DNA from: S146-42 sp965371965 | GTDB taxonomy: Bacteria > Planctomycetota > Phycisphaerae > Phycisphaerales > UBA1924 | Reading direction: 5' to 3' | Length of the DNA: 9,059 nucleotides | Assembly: GCA_965371965.1 (NCBI GenBank) | Contig: CBDVAM010000135.1 | Span: forward strand, 1 to 9,059 | Shown: one piece after another, positions 6,376-9,059 of the stretch | Numbering within the stretch: the stretch's first letter is position 1 | Layout of the letters: every line of letters begins with the position of its first letter | Notes under the pieces: generated by a model | Database searches by the model: none | Told to the model about the DNA's origin: nothing | What the model saw: the letters and a program-made list of their open reading frames with translations, nothing else | Translations under genes and position numbers: made by a program

Positions 6376-7158
6376 TCAGAACGAGCCGGGTGGCTTCTCA
6401 CGCATCGACACCGGCAGATCGAAGATCTCTCGGAGCAAAACCGCCCGACGAAGGTCGGTGATGGTCGGCCGATCGGTCCCGAAGACCTTGGCACGTGCCG
6501 TTCCCTGGAGCGGATCGCCGGGCGTCGAGGCGGGCGAGACCTTCAGAGGCGAACTCCGTTTGACGCGCCGACCTGCCGCCCCCTCCATGCGTAACTCGGA
6601 AGGAAGTTTGGCCCGCTCGGACGGGAGCTTGGCGACTCTCGTCAGATGAGGCGTCGCGGGGCGAGATTGCTGTGGCCTTGCAGTGCGCTGAGTCGGCGGG
6701 CGGGATTGCTGCGTGCGCGTCGGGGGCGTGCGCGTCGGAACCGTGCGTCTAGGCCCAACCTTGGGCTGGATCACCGGGCGGGTACGTCCCGGAGCAGCGC
6801 GACCCGCACTCTGCCCCGTGCCCGGCGCGGGAACCGAACTGACCTGGGCCTGCTGGGTTCGAGGCCTGGCCTGCGCCGCCTGGCGGAGGCGCTCCTGCTG
6901 TCTGCGACGGAGTTCTTCCAGGCGGGTTCGGCGCTGGGCGTCGATGTCGCCGCCACTCGACGAGCGTGCGGGCTCGGCCGGCCTGCTCTGGAGCGTCTGC
7001 ACCCGACCGGTGCGCAGATTGTCTTCGCGCAATCGCTGACGCTGGCCCTCGATCTGACGCTGCTCTTTCTTCTCTTCGAGCTTCTTCCAGATCGTGCCGA
7101 TCGCCGGCGCACCGATCACCAGCACAAAGATCAGGATGTTGATCCAGCCGCTACCCAT
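6376..7158 (-). CDS. Single-pass membrane protein with conserved-looking C-terminal motif
   Basis: 260 residues; not a named family I recognise with certainty. Residues about 5-23 form one uncleaved transmembrane helix (INILIFVLVIGAPAIG). A charged, probably coiled-coil stretch follows (25-100, rich in Glu, Gln, Arg), then a long Arg/Pro/Thr/Gln-rich disordered linker (about 100-190), a tandem heptad AKLPSER-AKLPSEL, and a compact C-terminus, DLRRAVLLREIFDLPVSMRE. The last resembles a tail I associate with planctomycete proteins (from memory). The ATG begins 2 nt after the stop of the ABC ATPase gene, so translation is coupled. The HEAT lipoprotein follows after 12 nt. It could tether a C-terminal helix or peptide to a partner from the membrane; side of the membrane unproven. 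Confidence 0.82.
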   Translation of the reverse strand: MGSGWINILIFVLVIGAPAIGTIWKKLEEKKEQRQIEGQRQRLREDNLRTGRVQTLQSRPAEPARSSSGGDIDAQRRTRLEELRRRQQERLRQAAQARPRTQQAQVSSVPAPGTGQSAGRAAPGRTRPVIQPKVGPRRTVPTRTPPTRTQQSRPPTQRTARPQQSRPATPHLTRVAKLPSERAKLPSELRMEGAAGRRVKRSSPLKVSPASTPGDPLQGTARAKVFGTDRPTITDLRRAVLLREIFDLPVSMREKPPGSF

Positions 7159-7160
7159 AC

Positions 7161-7937
7161 TCAGGATTCTACTCGGCTCAACACCCCTGGAGCCATCAGC
7201 GGCCCGTCGGGGCCTTCGATGATCGTGAAATCCACGCCGAAGACCCCGCGGAGCGTATTGCGGTCCAGGACATCCGAAATAGGCCCCTGCCTGGCGATCT
7301 CGCCCGATTCTCTCAGGAGAACGCCCTGATCGGCGAGGCGACCGGCGAGCGCCAGATCGTGCAGCACGATCGCGACACCCACGCCGCGATCCCTCAGCGA
7401 CCTGACAATGTCCATCGAGGCGACCGTGAAACGCGGGTCCATGGCGCTAAATGGCTCGTCGGCGAGGAGATAGGCCCCTTTGGACCCCTCGAACTGGACC
7501 AGGGCTCGGGCGAGGGCGGCCCGTTGGCGCTGCCCGGCGCTGAGTGCCGCGAAGGGCTCACGGGCCCGGTCGGCGAGATCGACAGTCTCAAGGGCACGCT
7601 GGGCAATCTCGCAAGTCTTCGAGGCGACGCGGGTGTAGGCACCCAGGGCGACGACCTGACGCACCGAGAAGCTGAAGGCGACCTCGGGATGCTGGGCGAT
7701 CGAAACGATCCGTGATGATCGCTGGCGAGGCGGGATCGACGCGACGGGCTGACCATCCAACTCGATCGAGCCCGAATCGGGCCTGAGAACGCCCGCGAGC
7801 AGGCGGAGGAGCGTGGTCTTGCCCACGCCGTTGGGTCCGAGGATGGCGACGATCTCGCCGGGCTCGATTCTCAGCGAGACGCCCGCGAGGACGGGTCGAT
7901 CGAATGCGAAGGCGATGTTCTGGGCTGTCAGGGGCAT
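7161..7937 (-). CDS. ABC transporter ATP-binding protein (FecE/HmuV-like)
   Basis: 258 residues, one nucleotide-binding domain of the iron-siderophore/heme/cobalamin importer type. All catalytic motifs are present: Walker A GPNGVGKT (34-41), Q-loop around SIAQHPE, signature LSAGQ (132-136), Walker B YLLADEP with D160 and E161, and H-loop His193 in VLHDLALA. The tail GEIARQGPISDVLDRNTLRGVFGVDFTI resembles the ending of FecE/HmuV-like subunits. By family knowledge it would power substrate transport with two membrane permeases and a binding protein, but none is encoded nearby. The downstream genes are a single-pass membrane protein and a lipoprotein instead. The ATG has no Shine-Dalgarno. It is first in the minus-strand run, divergent from the SDR gene. 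The substrate cannot be assigned from sequence alone. Confidence 0.9.
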   Translation of the reverse strand: MPLTAQNIAFAFDRPVLAGVSLRIEPGEIVAILGPNGVGKTTLLRLLAGVLRPDSGSIELDGQPVASIPPRQRSSRIVSIAQHPEVAFSFSVRQVVALGAYTRVASKTCEIAQRALETVDLADRAREPFAALSAGQRQRAALARALVQFEGSKGAYLLADEPFSAMDPRFTVASMDIVRSLRDRGVGVAIVLHDLALAGRLADQGVLLRESGEIARQGPISDVLDRNTLRGVFGVDFTIIEGPDGPLMAPGVLSRVES

Positions 7938-7953
7938 GGGCGGGGCTTACGAT
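7925..7953 (+). promoter_or_regulatory. Weak candidate promoter for the SDR gene
   Basis: CTGTCA (7925-7930, four of six matches to the -35 consensus) and TACGAT (7948-7953) are 17 bp apart on the plus strand. The gap gives a leader of about 100 nt before the SDR ATG. The -35 lies inside the start of the divergent ABC gene. GC-rich sequence gives such matches by chance, so this is tentative. Confidence 0.25.
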
Positions 7954-7970
7954 GGGGCTTCTCTATGGGT

Positions 7971-7980
7971 CTGTGCACAG
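7971..7980. promoter_or_regulatory. 10-bp perfect palindrome CTGTGCACAG
   Basis: A perfect palindrome in the divergent 125-bp gap between the ABC ATPase and SDR genes. Its position would suit a dimeric regulator acting on either gene. No half-site copy was seen elsewhere in the gap. Confidence 0.3.
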
Positions 7981-8062
7981 CACGGACAACGATGCTCGCT
8001 CGGGCGATTGTTCCCACACCAATGGTTGCGTGGAGCAGGGGCGGGCGAGATGGGAGCGTTTG

Positions 8063-9022
8063 ATGGCTGAAAAGACGATCGCGGTGGCGGGCTCGACGGG
8101 ATTCGTGGGTCGGCACGTCGTGCGCGAGCTGCTGGGGCGGGGATGGCGCGTGCGGGCGTTGGCTCGCGACGTCGACAAGGCCAGCGACGTGCTCGATACC
8201 GCGAACGCCGGCGACTCGCTCAAGGTCGTCACGGGTGACGCGTTCGATCGCGAGGCCTTGGGTCGCCTGTGCGAGGGTTGCGACGCGCTGGTCAACTGCG
8301 TGGGCATCATCCGCGAGATGGCGGGCGGGCAGACGTTCGAGCGCATCCACGTCCGCACGACCGGGCGGCTGATCGAGGCCTGCAAGGAATCGGGCATCGA
8401 TCGATTCGTGCATATCTCGGCCCTGGGCGTCCGCGAGGAGGCACCGACGCCCTACTACCGCAGCAAGTTCGAGGCGGAGATGCTGCTGCGAGCCAGCGGG
8501 CTGGGGTGGACGATCCTGCGCCCGAGCATGATCCTCGGCGAGGGCTCGGAGTTCGTGCGGATGGCCCGCGGGTGGATCACGGGCAAGGAGATCCCGCACT
8601 TGTTTGTGCCGTATTTTCGCAGGCACGTCGCCGGGCCGCCGATTCCGGGCCTGGCGAAGCTCGAAGACGCGAAGATCCAACCGGTGGCGGTCGAAGATGT
8701 GGCGAGGGCAGTCGGCGAGAGCCTGGTGCGCGAGGACGCCGTCGGCGAGCTGTACCACCTCGTCGGGCCCGAGACGATGACGATGCCCGAGATTCTTGAG
8801 AAGATCAAGGAATCGACGCCGCTGGCGAAGAACCTGGCGATGGTGGCGGTGCCGCACACGGTGGCGGCGGGGATCGCGAGGGTCGCCAACGCCGTGGGAT
8901 TGCGCGATGCGTTGCCGTTTGATTATGGGATGGCGGTGATGGCGGGGGAGGATTCGGTGGCGAGGGGGGAGAAGGTGGACGCGCAGCTTGGGCTCACGGC
9001 TCGAGTGGTGACGATTGGGTGA
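8063..9022 (+). CDS. Atypical SDR, NAD(P)-binding (NDUFA9/NmrA-like)
   Basis: 319 residues. Rossmann-fold protein of the extended/atypical short-chain dehydrogenase type, resembling bacterial relatives of the complex I accessory subunit NDUFA9. Seen: the glycine motif GSTGFVGRH with G10, G13, G16; the strand NCVGIIRE; the block VHISALGVREEAPTPYYRSKFEAE with a YxxxK pattern at Y131-K135; and ILRPSMILGEGSEF, a typical SDR substrate-side segment. No membrane helix or signal is seen, so it should be cytoplasmic or peripheral. Roles in the family range from nucleotide-sugar or quinone chemistry to purely structural or sensor functions, so I give no specific reaction. The start is set by GGGAG 6 nt before the ATG and by the Rossmann strand beginning directly. 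An upstream ATG at 7904 would add 53 residues, overlapping the start of the opposite gene, and is rejected. Confidence 0.9.
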   Translation: MAEKTIAVAGSTGFVGRHVVRELLGRGWRVRALARDVDKASDVLDTANAGDSLKVVTGDAFDREALGRLCEGCDALVNCVGIIREMAGGQTFERIHVRTTGRLIEACKESGIDRFVHISALGVREEAPTPYYRSKFEAEMLLRASGLGWTILRPSMILGEGSEFVRMARGWITGKEIPHLFVPYFRRHVAGPPIPGLAKLEDAKIQPVAVEDVARAVGESLVREDAVGELYHLVGPETMTMPEILEKIKESTPLAKNLAMVAVPHTVAAGIARVANAVGLRDALPFDYGMAVMAGEDSVARGEKVDAQLGLTARVVTIG

Positions 9023-9031
9023 ATAATGGAG

Positions 9032-9051
9032 GCCCTGGCGCAAGCCTGGGC
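9032..9051. other. Short hairpin after the SDR gene
   Basis: GCCCTGGC and GCCTGGGC pair around a GCAA tetraloop, with one T-T mismatch. It begins 10 nt after the SDR stop. No U tract follows, so it is not a convincing intrinsic terminator. It may be a REP-like or RNA-stabilising element. The window ends here. Confidence 0.45.
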
Positions 9052-9059
9052 TTGATGGT

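Noticed and set aside
7928..9043. Open minus-strand frame of 371 codons
   Set aside because: It is antisense to the SDR gene, and its His/Arg-rich composition is typical of a complementary frame in GC-rich DNA.

Overview
The window is GC-rich chromosomal DNA with short intergenic gaps. It most likely comes from a planctomycete, probably of the Phycisphaerae/Phycisphaerales type. This is inferred from the overall protein style: small Arg/Pro-rich lipoproteins, a HEAT-repeat lipoprotein with a Pro-rich tail, a membrane-anchored protein ending in an RRAVLLREIFDLP-type motif, and several starts without a Shine-Dalgarno. No rRNA, tRNA, mobile element or CRISPR array is visible.

Left block (about 43-3354, all minus strand). 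Reading in the direction of transcription, it holds a TrmH/SpoU-type RNA 2'-O-methyltransferase, a secreted protein with two thioredoxin folds and no cysteine in its mature part, and a TrmL-type tRNA wobble-nucleotide 2'-O-methyltransferase. A strong intrinsic terminator (392-430) follows trmL. Directly behind it lie eight perfect copies of an 8-bp repeat (329-392) and a small putative lipoprotein gene.

Centre (3355-4512). A large inverted repeat built from 10-bp units fills the divergent gap between the TrmH gene and uppP. uppP encodes undecaprenyl-diphosphate phosphatase and is the only central plus-strand gene.

Right block (4513-7937, minus strand). In transcription order it holds a lone ABC ATPase resembling iron/heme importer ATPases, a single-pass membrane protein starting 2 nt after it, a HEAT-repeat lipoprotein 12 nt further on, and, after a 114-nt gap, a medium-chain dehydrogenase/reductase relative. 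The last has lost all three catalytic zinc ligands and the glycine-rich nucleotide motif but keeps the structural-zinc cysteines. The first three look like one operon with an envelope theme. Diverging from it is a plus-strand NAD(P)-binding atypical SDR of the NDUFA9/NmrA-like type (8063-9022).

No complete novel defence or mobile system is evident. The most interesting points are the degenerate MDR protein, the cysteine-free double-thioredoxin protein between two SPOUT methyltransferases, the ABC ATPase/membrane protein/lipoprotein cluster without a permease, and the repeat structures at 245-392 and 3380-3487.
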